DNA of 12,217 bases from contig JAICHS010000048.1 of NCBI GenBank assembly GCA_025924775.1, forward strand, positions 1-12,217, read 5' to 3'. Under the pieces are notes generated by a model, which saw only the letters and a program-made list of their open reading frames with translations, made no database searches and was not told the DNA's origin. Numbering within the stretch: the stretch's first letter is position 1; every line of letters starts with the position of its first letter. A program made the translations under genes and the position numbers. Below, piece after piece: positions 5,376 through 12,217 of this stretch. The DNA comes from Rhodanobacteraceae bacterium (GTDB taxonomy: Bacteria; Pseudomonadota; Gammaproteobacteria; Xanthomonadales; Rhodanobacteraceae).

Positions 5376-8300
5376 ATGCCTGTCGAATCACGCAAGTCCC
5401 CGGCGTTGGTCCAGTTGCTGGGCAGCAACGGCTACACGGTGAGGCTGGCAAGCGCGGGCGCGGGCAGCAGCCACTGGCAAGGACTGGCCGTCAGTCGTTG
5501 GCACGCTGGCGACCGCGGTGGCGAGCAGGGCGGCTACGTGTACGTCCGCGACTTGGCGGCCGGCACCTTCCACTCGGCCGCGGCGGCACCGTGTGGCGGC
5601 ACCGTCACGCGTTGGGACGACGAGGCCATGCTGCGCTGCGCGCGCCGCGACGGCTCGCTGGTGACCACGCTGGAAATTGTGGTGGATCCGAAGCGCGCGG
5701 TCGAAATACGCGGCGTGGGTTTGCGCAACACCGGCGCCATTGCGCGCTCGATCGAGCTGACCTCGTATTTGGAGCTGGTACTCGCCCCGGCGTCGGCCGA
5801 CAACGCGCACCCGGCATATTCGAAGATGTTTGTGCAGACCGCGCTGGAAAACGGCGTGCTGTTGGCGTGGCGCCGCAAGAAGGACCCCGCCGAGCCGGAC
5901 GTCTGGGCCGCGCACGCGCTGGTCGTCGATGGCGATGAGGCCGCCGCACGCGAATGCGAAACCGACCGGCAGCGCTTCATCGGCCGTGACGGCACCTTGG
6001 CGGCACCCGCGGCGTTGCGCACGCCGGCGCCACTGTCGGGTACCGTGGGCACGGTGCTGGATCCCGTTTTCAGCCTGCGCGGGTCCATGGCCGTGGCCCC
6101 GGGCGAAACGCGCCGGGCGGCTTTCGTCACGGCGGTGGCCGACACGCGCGAGGCCGTGCTGGAACTCGTCAAAGATTTCCGCACGCCCGCGGCATGCGCC
6201 GACGTCTTCGCACGGGCGCGCACCGCGGCACCGGGCGCACTGCAGGCACTCGGTACCACCGCTGACGAGGCGCGCCGCTTCCAGTATTTAGCCGGGGTGC
6301 TGGTCGGTGTGGATTCGACGTGGCGCGTGGATGGCGATGGCGAGGGCGGGGCGCCGGTGCTGTGGGCCAAGGGCATTTCCGGCGACCTGCCGATCGTGCT
6401 CGCGTACTTCACCGATGCCGGGCAAACCGGACTGGCCACCGAGCTGTTGCGTGCGCAGCGCTACTGGCGTGCGCATCAATTGCCGGCGGACCTCGTGCTG
6501 CTGGCGGCGGGGCCAGCGGGGGATGCGGAGGCGCTGGAATCCACGCTCAAGGATCTCGCGACGCAAGCGGGGTCGGGCGGCAAATCGCAGGGTGCGGTGT
6601 TTGTGCTGCGCGAGGACCAGCTGGATGCGCCGCTGCGTGCCGGCCTGCGCACGGCCGCGTGCATGGTGCTGGACGGGCGTGACGGTACGCTGGCCGCGCG
6701 ACTTCCAGACGTTGCCAAGGACGGGCGCGAAACGTCCGTGGCGTTGCCCGCGACGCCGGTGTCGCGGGCGCGCGGCGGCCGTCCGTCGGGTGCACCGGAG
6801 CCGAAGGAACTCGATTTCTGGAACGGGCTTGGCGGCTTCACCCGTGATGGGCGCGAATACGTGACGCTGCTGCGCGAGGGCGCCAGCACGCCCGCGCCGT
6901 GGTCGCAGATCGTCGCCAATCCGGAGTTCGGATTCCTGGTGACGACGACGGGTGGCGGTTATTGCTGGGCGCGCAACAGCCAGCAGAACCAGCTCACGGC
7001 CTGGTCCAACGACGCGGTGCGCGACCCGCCGGGCGAAACCTTCCTGCTGCGGGACGTGGACGATGGCATTGAATGGAGCGCGACCGCCACGCCCATCCGC
7101 GCCGGCGGGGCCGGGTACGTCGCGCGGTTCGGCCTGGGCTACGCCCGCTTCGATGCCAACGTGCACAGCATCGAAACCGAGCTGACGCAGTGCGTGGCCG
7201 CGTCCGACCCGGTCAAGCTGTCCCGGCTGCGCGTGCGCAACACCGGCAACCGTGTCCGCCGGCTGGAAGTCGCGCAGGTAGTTGCGTGGACGCTGGGTCC
7301 GATCGGCAGTGATCCGCGCGCGACGACCCGGATTGAATGCGACCCGGCACGCGGCGCGGTGTTTGCGCGCAACGCCTGGCGCGAGGAATTCGGGTCGGCG
7401 CTGGCGTTCATGGCCTGCAGTGGCGCGGCAGTTCGTGTTGGCATCGACGGGACCCGCAGCGCCGCGGTCGCCAGCCTCGAGCTGGCGCCAGGCGCCGAGG
7501 CGGAGTTGGTGTTCGCGCTGGGCGAGGGCAGCGACCGCGCGACGGCGCGGGCGCTGGCGGACCGCTATCGCCGCGCCGATGTCGAGGCCGTACTGGCGCA
7601 GGCGCGCACGTTGTGGGACGGCGTCACCGAGTCGTTGCAGGTGGCGACACCCGAACGCTCGGTTGATCTGCTGGTCAACCGCTGCCTGCCGTACCAGGTA
7701 CTGGCCTGCCGGCTGTGGGCGCGCACCGCCTTCTACCAGGCCAGCGGCGCCTACGGCTTCCGCGACCAGCTGCAGGACGTGGCGGCGCTGTGCTTTGCGC
7801 GCCCCGACCTTGCCCGCGCGCACATCCTGCTATCGGCCTCGCGCCAGTTCGAGGAGGGCGACGTACAGCACTGGTGGCTGCCGCCGTCGGGGAAAGGCGT
7901 GCGCACGCGCATCGTCGATGATCGCCTGTGGCTGCCGTTCGTGGTTGCGCATTACATCGCCGCGACCAACGACGCGGCCATCCTGGATGAGCCGGTGCGG
8001 TTCGTGCACGGCGACGCGTTGCAGCCGGACCAGATGGATTCTTTTTTTCGGCCCGGTGTATCGGCGCAGCCGGCCAGCCTGTTCGAGCACTGCGCGCGGG
8101 CGCTCGAGGCCAGCCTCGCGACCGGCGCGCATGGCTTGCCGTTGATGGGTTCCGGCGACTGGAACGACGGCATGAACCGCGTCGGCGTCGGTGGCAAGGG
8201 CGAAAGCGTGTGGATGGGCTGGTTCCTCATTAAGGTGATCGCCGATTTCATGCCGTTTGCCGAAGTTCGCGACGCGACGCGCGCGGTGCGCTGGCACGAC

Positions 8301-9134
8301 CATGCACGGGCGCTGGAGCTGGCGCTGGAAACCAAGGCCTGGGATGGCGACTGGTACCGGCGCGCGTTCTACGACGACGGCACGCCGCTGGGTACGTCGG
8401 TGGACACGGAATGCCGCGTCGAGTCGATGGCGCAGTCGTGGGCGGTCATCAGTGGCCGCGGCGATGCTGAACGCACGCGGCGCGCGATGCGGGCGGTCAA
8501 CGAAAACCTGGTGCGGCCGAACGACGGGTTGGTGGCACTGTTCACGGCGCCGTTCGACCTGACCGGGCACGACCCCGGCTACATCAAGGGCTACCCGCCG
8601 GGCCTGCGCGAAAACGGCGGACAGTACACCCATGGCTCCATCTGGTCACTGATCGCCTTCGCGCTGCTGGGCGAGGGTGACAAGGCCGGCGAGCTGCTGG
8701 AAATCTTCGACCCCATCCGCAAGTCCGCCACGCCGGAAAAGCTGGCGCGCTACAAGGTCGAGCCGTACGTGGAATGCGCGGACGTCTATTCGGTGGCACC
8801 GCACATCGGCCGCGGCGGCTGGACGTGGTATTCGGGCTCGGCCGGCTGGCTGTATCGCGCGATCGTGGAATGGGTGCTCGGTTTCCGGCTGCACGGTGAC
8901 CGGTTGCGGATCGAGCCTTGCATCCCGCATGGCTGGAAAGGCTTCACGCTCGACTGGCGGCGCGGCAGCACCCGCTACCGGATCGAGGTCGAAAACCCGG
9001 ACGGTGTCTGCCGTGGCGTCGCCGCACTCGAATTGGATGGTGTAACGTTGGCCGATTGTGGCGCGGGTATTCCGCTGGTCGATGACGGCACCACCCACCG
9101 CGTCCGCGTAACCATGCACAAGGAAACGAGTTGA
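5376..9134 (+). CDS. Stand-alone GH94 protein (C-terminal half of cyclic beta-1,2-glucan synthase); probable beta-glucan phosphorylase
   Basis: This is a 1252-residue cytoplasmic protein with no signal peptide or membrane segment. It has two GT36/GH94 N-terminal sandwich domains: about 16-260, starting GSNGYTVRLASAGAG, and about 476-735, starting near the motif DFWNGLGGF. They are joined by a linker holding GISGDLPIVL (333-342). Then come an (alpha/alpha)6 barrel from about 766 and a C-terminal domain from about 1173. Barrel motifs are GAYGFRDQLQD (near 792), the catalytic-acid motif GDWNDGM (927-933), ENGGQYTHG (1079-1087, phosphate-site His) and WYSGSAGW (1151-1158). This is the order found in the C-terminal part of NdvB/Cgs, but the GT84 and GH189 parts are absent. 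GH94 enzymes phosphorolyse beta-glucosides to glucose-1-phosphate; 1,2-beta-oligoglucan phosphorylase is the closest functional idea. The start is uncertain: ATG 5376 has a weak GGAA site, and GTG 5337, ATG 5340 and ATG 5361 are in frame. It overlaps zwf by one base. Confidence 0.88.
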   Translation: MPVESRKSPALVQLLGSNGYTVRLASAGAGSSHWQGLAVSRWHAGDRGGEQGGYVYVRDLAAGTFHSAAAAPCGGTVTRWDDEAMLRCARRDGSLVTTLEIVVDPKRAVEIRGVGLRNTGAIARSIELTSYLELVLAPASADNAHPAYSKMFVQTALENGVLLAWRRKKDPAEPDVWAAHALVVDGDEAAARECETDRQRFIGRDGTLAAPAALRTPAPLSGTVGTVLDPVFSLRGSMAVAPGETRRAAFVTAVADTREAVLELVKDFRTPAACADVFARARTAAPGALQALGTTADEARRFQYLAGVLVGVDSTWRVDGDGEGGAPVLWAKGISGDLPIVLAYFTDAGQTGLATELLRAQRYWRAHQLPADLVLLAAGPAGDAEALESTLKDLATQAGSGGKSQGAVFVLREDQLDAPLRAGLRTAACMVLDGRDGTLAARLPDVAKDGRETSVALPATPVSRARGGRPSGAPEPKELDFWNGLGGFTRDGREYVTLLREGASTPAPWSQIVANPEFGFLVTTTGGGYCWARNSQQNQLTAWSNDAVRDPPGETFLLRDVDDGIEWSATATPIRAGGAGYVARFGLGYARFDANVHSIETELTQCVAASDPVKLSRLRVRNTGNRVRRLEVAQVVAWTLGPIGSDPRATTRIECDPARGAVFARNAWREEFGSALAFMACSGAAVRVGIDGTRSAAVASLELAPGAEAELVFALGEGSDRATARALADRYRRADVEAVLAQARTLWDGVTESLQVATPERSVDLLVNRCLPYQVLACRLWARTAFYQASGAYGFRDQLQDVAALCFARPDLARAHILLSASRQFEEGDVQHWWLPPSGKGVRTRIVDDRLWLPFVVAHYIAATNDAAILDEPVRFVHGDALQPDQMDSFFRPGVSAQPASLFEHCARALEASLATGAHGLPLMGSGDWNDGMNRVGVGGKGESVWMGWFLIKVIADFMPFAEVRDATRAVRWHDHARALELALETKAWDGDWYRRAFYDDGTPLGTSVDTECRVESMAQSWAVISGRGDAERTRRAMRAVNENLVRPNDGLVALFTAPFDLTGHDPGYIKGYPPGLRENGGQYTHGSIWSLIAFALLGEGDKAGELLEIFDPIRKSATPEKLARYKVEPYVECADVYSVAPHIGRGGWTWYSGSAGWLYRAIVEWVLGFRLHGDRLRIEPCIPHGWKGFTLDWRRGSTRYRIEVENPDGVCRGVAALELDGVTLADCGAGIPLVDDGTTHRVRVTMHKETS

Positions 9135-10531
9135 TGCCCACCGCCAAGTCCGATGCTTTCGTATTCTTCGGCGCCACCGGCGACCTTGCCTACAAGCAGA
9201 TATTCCCGGCGCTGCAGGCGCTGACCCGCGACGGCAAGCTGGACATGCCGGTGATCGGCATCGCGCGTTCCGGCTGGAAAGTGGCGCAGCTGCGCAAGCG
9301 CGCCGAGGACAGCCTGAGGGAGCACGGCGGCGTGGACAAGGCGGCGTTCGCCAAGCTGTCCGGGCAGATGCAGTACCTCGATGGCGACTACAACGATGCA
9401 CAAACCTACGACAAGCTGCGCAAGGCGCTTGGTGACGCGCAGCACCCACTGCATTACCTGGCCATTCCGCCCAGCATGTTCGTGCCCGTGGTGAAGGGGC
9501 TGGCCGCGTCGGGCTGCTCGCAGGGCGCGCGCGTGATCGTGGAAAAACCCTTTGGCCGCGACCTGAAGTCCGCGCAGGCGCTCAATCGCACCTTGCACCG
9601 GTTTTTCCGCGAGCACGACATCTTCCGCATCGACCACTACCTCGGCAAGGAACCGGTGCAGAACCTGCTGTATTTCCGCTTCGCCAACGCGTTCCTGGAA
9701 CCGATCTGGAACCGCGACAACATCGCCAGCATGCAGATCACCATGGCCGAGAACTTCGGCGTGCAGGGCCGCGGCAAGTTCTACGACGAAGTCGGCGCGC
9801 TCCGCGACGTGGTGCAAAACCACATGTTCCAGGTGCTGGCGCTGCTGGCGATGGATCCGCCCGCCAACCGCAGCGCGGACGCCATGCGCGATGAAAAGCT
9901 GCGGCTGTTCCGCTCGATGCGCCCGCTGCAACCCGGGGACATCGTGCGCGGGCAGTTCGACGGCTATCTCAAGGAAGCGGGCGTCGCGAAAAAATCGACG
10001 GTCGAGACCTTCGCGGCCCTGCGCATCCACATGGACACCTGGCGCTGGGCCGGCGTGCCGTTCTTCATCCGCGCGGGCAAGCAGTTGCCGGTGAAGTGCA
10101 CCGAGGTGCTGGTGCGCCTGAAGAACCCGCCGCAGCAGGTGTTCGACAGCCCCGACCAGGGGGCGGTGAATTTCTTCCGTTTTCGCCTCAGTCCCAACGT
10201 GGTCATTTCGCTGGGCGCGCGGGTCAAGGCGCCTGGCGAGGCGATGAAGGGGCATCCGGTGGAACTGGTCGCGCACCGCGACGTGCGTGAAGCCATGGCA
10301 CCGTACGAGCGCCTGCTGGGGGACGCCATCGACGGCGACTCCGCGCTGTTCACCCGCGACGATTGCGTGGAAGAAGCCTGGCGCGTGCTCGATCCGATCC
10401 TGGGCGACAAGGTGCCGGCCCACAAGTACAAGCCCGGCAGCTGGGGTCCGAAGGAAGCCAATGCCTTGATCGACGGCGCGGGTGGCTGGAACGACCCCAG
10501 GATCGAACCGGCGCCCAAGGACGGCAAATGA
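9134..10531 (+). CDS. zwf: Glucose-6-phosphate 1-dehydrogenase
   Basis: This enzyme oxidises glucose-6-phosphate to 6-phosphogluconolactone, usually with NADP+, and is the entry step of the oxidative pentose phosphate and Entner-Doudoroff routes. The 465-residue length is normal for the bacterial enzyme. Visible motifs are the N-terminal dinucleotide fold FFGATGDLAYKQIFPAL (11-27), VEKPFG (136-141) and the active-site signature RIDHYLGKE (165-173, substrate-binding His and Lys). Further family segments are FANAFLEPIWNR, TMAENFGVQGRGKFYDEVGALRD (seen as AENFG, GRGKFYD and GALRD) and FFIRAGKQLP. The start is the ATG in TGATG, one base overlapping the GH94 stop, with AAGGAAA seven bases upstream; a TTG at 9131 is less likely. 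It ends by an ATGA overlap with the HAD gene. Pgl and Gnd for the next two steps are on the opposite strand of this window. Confidence 0.97.
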   Translation: MPTAKSDAFVFFGATGDLAYKQIFPALQALTRDGKLDMPVIGIARSGWKVAQLRKRAEDSLREHGGVDKAAFAKLSGQMQYLDGDYNDAQTYDKLRKALGDAQHPLHYLAIPPSMFVPVVKGLAASGCSQGARVIVEKPFGRDLKSAQALNRTLHRFFREHDIFRIDHYLGKEPVQNLLYFRFANAFLEPIWNRDNIASMQITMAENFGVQGRGKFYDEVGALRDVVQNHMFQVLALLAMDPPANRSADAMRDEKLRLFRSMRPLQPGDIVRGQFDGYLKEAGVAKKSTVETFAALRIHMDTWRWAGVPFFIRAGKQLPVKCTEVLVRLKNPPQQVFDSPDQGAVNFFRFRLSPNVVISLGARVKAPGEAMKGHPVELVAHRDVREAMAPYERLLGDAIDGDSALFTRDDCVEEAWRVLDPILGDKVPAHKYKPGSWGPKEANALIDGAGGWNDPRIEPAPKDGK

Positions 10532-11232
10532 GCACGCGCGCGCCGCTGGTGTTCCTGTTCGATGTCGACAACACGTTGCTCGACAACGACCGGATCCACG
10601 CGGACCTCGACGCGCACATCGGTCGGCTGTTCGGCACCGAGGCGGCCAAAACCTACTGGGACATCTACGAGGACCTGCGCGTCAAGCTGGGCTATGCCGA
10701 TTACCTGGGCGCGATCCAGCGCTTCCGGCTGGAGTGCGACGACGAGGTGCTGGCGCAGGCGCTGGCCGCGTACCTGCTGAACTACCCCTTCGCCGAGCGC
10801 CTGTACCCCGGCGCACTGGAAGCCGTTGCGCACCTTGCGCAATTCGGGCCGTGCGTGGTGCTGTCCGACGGGGACGTGGTGCTGCAGCCGCGCAAGATCG
10901 AAGCTTCCGGCATCGCCGCGGCGGTACGCGGCCAGGTCTTGATCTATGTGCACAAGGAGCGCATGTTGGAAGACGTGGCCCGGCGGCACCCCGCAGAACA
11001 CTATGTGATGATCGAGGACAAGCTGCGCGTGCTCGACGGCATGCAGCGCAGCTGGCGCGATCGCCTGACCACGGTCTGCGTGCGCCAGGGCCATTACGCC
11101 AACGATCCGGCCGCGCGCAAGGAGTACCCGCCCGCACAGATCGAGTTGGCAGGCATCGGCGACTTGCGCGGCCTCGCCGTCGACGATTTCATTTCCCCTC
11201 CCGAACCGGCAACCGCCACGGAGCAAGCATGA
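10528..11232 (+). CDS. HAD-superfamily hydrolase, probable sugar-phosphate phosphatase
   Basis: This is a predicted cytoplasmic phosphatase of 234 residues. HAD motif I is FDVDNTLLD (11-19), with the nucleophile Asp12 and acid-base Asp14. Motif II is VLSDGD (111-116, Ser113), motif III may be Lys123 in PRKIEASG, and motif IV is MIEDK (161-165, Glu163-Asp164). Residues between motifs I and II (about 22-95) form a mainly helical C1-type cap. The substrate cannot be read from sequence. It is wedged between zwf and tal with ATGA overlaps on both sides (10528-10531 and 11229-11232) and AAGGA seven bases before its start. It must therefore be co-translated with pentose phosphate enzymes. A role in dephosphorylating a sugar phosphate, or in removing a toxic by-product such as 4-phosphoerythronate, is inference from position. 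The superfamily assignment is safe. Confidence 0.88.
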   Translation: MSTRAPLVFLFDVDNTLLDNDRIHADLDAHIGRLFGTEAAKTYWDIYEDLRVKLGYADYLGAIQRFRLECDDEVLAQALAAYLLNYPFAERLYPGALEAVAHLAQFGPCVVLSDGDVVLQPRKIEASGIAAAVRGQVLIYVHKERMLEDVARRHPAEHYVMIEDKLRVLDGMQRSWRDRLTTVCVRQGHYANDPAARKEYPPAQIELAGIGDLRGLAVDDFISPPEPATATEQA

Positions 11233-12217
11233 ACGCAACCAAGCAACTGCACGACCTCGGCCAGAGCATCTGGCTGGACAACATCACCCGCGGCATCCTC
11301 GACGACGGCACGTTGGCGAAATACATCGCCGAGGACCACGTGACGGGGCTGACTTCGAACCCTTCGATTTTCGACAAGGCGATCGCGGGCGGCCACAACT
11401 ACGACGGCGCGATCGCGGACCTGCTGGCCCGGGGCAAACAGGGCGAGGAGCTGTTCTTCGCGCTGGCGCTGCAGGACCTGACGCGCGCGGCGGACCTGTT
11501 CAAGCCCGCGTTCCACGAAAGCGATGGCGTCGACGGGTACGTGTCGCTGGAAGTCTCGCCGCTGCTGGCCGACGACACCCACGCCACCATCGAATCCGCG
11601 GTCGCGCTGCACGCCAAGGCGCGTCGCGACAACCTGTTCATCAAGATTCCCGGCACGCCCGCCGGCATTCCCGCGATCGAGGAATCCATCTATCGCGGTG
11701 TGCCGATCAACGTGACCTTGTTGTTTTCGCGCGAGCAATACCTGGCCGCGGCCGAGGCCTGGATGCGCGGCATCGAGCGCCGCATCGCGGAGGGCAAGTC
11801 GCCGAACATCGATTCGGTGGCGTCGGTGTTCATCAGTCGCTGGGACGTGGCGGTGGCCGACAAGGTGCCGGCGGAGTTGAAGAATCGGCTTGGCATTGCG
11901 ATCGCGCAGCGCACCTACAAGGCCTACTGCGAGCTGCGCGAAACGCCGCGCTGGAAGCAGATCGTCGCGGCGGGCGTGCACCCGCAACGCCTGCTGTGGG
12001 CCAGCACCGGCACCAAGGACCCCAAGGCGCCGGACACGCTGTACGTCGAGGCGCTGGCTGCGCCCGACACCATCAACACCATTCCCGACAAGACCATCCT
12101 GGCGTTTGCCGACCACGGCAAGCTGCACGGCGCGATGGCGAAGGATGGTGGCGACTGCGAACAGGTGATCGCGCAATTCAAGGCCGCTGGCATCGATGAC
12201 GCCGCGCTGGCCGGCAA
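11229..12217 (+). CDS. tal: Transaldolase, 3' end beyond window
   Basis: This enzyme transfers a dihydroxyacetone unit between sedoheptulose-7-phosphate and glyceraldehyde-3-phosphate, linking the pentose phosphate pathway to glycolysis. The frame is open from ATG 11229 to the window edge, giving 329 residues. The long transaldolase class (about 360-370 residues, also found in actinobacteria) fits, so perhaps 30-40 residues are missing. Family motifs are LGQSIWLDNITRG (10-22), GLTSNPSIFDKAI (40-52), DGYVSLEVSP (102-111), NLFIKIPGT (135-143, Schiff-base Lys139), INVTLLFS (160-167) and ASVFISRWD (198-206). WASTGTKDP (257-265) and INTIPDKT (282-289) follow. The start overlaps the HAD stop as ATGA, with GGAG six bases upstream. 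It is the last visible gene of the GH94-zwf-HAD-tal operon. Confidence 0.96.
   Translation, partial: MNATKQLHDLGQSIWLDNITRGILDDGTLAKYIAEDHVTGLTSNPSIFDKAIAGGHNYDGAIADLLARGKQGEELFFALALQDLTRAADLFKPAFHESDGVDGYVSLEVSPLLADDTHATIESAVALHAKARRDNLFIKIPGTPAGIPAIEESIYRGVPINVTLLFSREQYLAAAEAWMRGIERRIAEGKSPNIDSVASVFISRWDVAVADKVPAELKNRLGIAIAQRTYKAYCELRETPRWKQIVAAGVHPQRLLWASTGTKDPKAPDTLYVEALAAPDTINTIPDKTILAFADHGKLHGAMAKDGGDCEQVIAQFKAAGIDDAALAG

Noticed and set aside
6288..7823. Long antisense open frame (511 codons) opposite the GH94 gene
   Set aside because: It shows the Arg/Ala/His-rich composition typical of a shadow frame in GC-rich DNA, has no family motif, and lies wholly over a clearly identified gene.
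5376..9134. Calling the GH94 gene a complete cyclic beta-1,2-glucan synthase (NdvB)
   Set aside because: The full enzyme is about 2800 residues with membrane GT84 and GH189 parts. This protein begins directly at the first GT36 domain, has no membrane segment, and a different gene on the opposite strand lies upstream.
8975..10423. Antisense open frame of 482 codons over the end of GH94 and zwf
   Set aside because: No recognisable domain, and the opposite strand encodes Zwf with all its motifs. High GC suppresses stops in this frame.
9964..12176. Two long antisense frames over zwf, HAD and tal
   Set aside because: Arg/Val/His-rich shadows without motifs or ribosome binding sites; the sense genes are certain.

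Overview
The window comes from a GC-rich gammaproteobacterium, most likely of the Xanthomonadales (Xanthomonadaceae/Rhodanobacteraceae). This rests on protein similarity recalled from memory, the base composition, and a complete set of sugar-phosphate genes lying close together. No database search was run. All main reading frames are intact. There are no rRNA, tRNA, IS element, integrase or CRISPR features.

Layout. (1) 1-375, +: the C-terminal two thirds of oligoribonuclease (orn), cut by the window edge. (2) 473-715, -: a small phage-like PGDYG-family gene with its own promoter-like sequence. (3) 2416 down to 801, -: a two-gene operon, gnd (short-form 6-phosphogluconate dehydrogenase) then pgl (6-phosphogluconolactonase), overlapping by ATGA. 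(4) 2417-2534: a divergent control region with three perfect inverted repeats, one of which covers the ribosome binding site of the next gene. (5) 2535-4385, +: a DUF4153 multi-pass membrane protein. (6) 4392-5210, -: a DUF6065-like protein of unknown function, convergent with the membrane protein. (7) 5211-5375: a second divergent control region. (8) 5376-12217, +: a tightly packed operon. It holds a 1252-residue stand-alone GH94-type protein, zwf (glucose-6-phosphate dehydrogenase), a HAD-superfamily hydrolase and tal (transaldolase, cut by the right edge). Every junction in this operon overlaps by 1 or 4 bases.

How the genes fit together. zwf, pgl and gnd supply all three steps from glucose-6-phosphate to ribulose-5-phosphate, and tal links the pentoses back to glycolysis. 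The most interesting part is the first gene of the zwf operon. It matches the C-terminal GH94 half of cyclic beta-1,2-glucan synthase (NdvB/Cgs) but lacks both the membrane glycosyltransferase part (GT84) and the cyclisation part (GH189). A free-standing GH94 protein of this type should be a beta-glucan phosphorylase that releases glucose-1-phosphate. Its translational coupling to zwf suggests a route from stored or scavenged beta-glucan into the oxidative pentose phosphate pathway. The HAD hydrolase between zwf and tal may be a sugar-phosphate or metabolite-repair phosphatase of the same route. That pathway reading is inference; the gene order and the motifs are seen directly.
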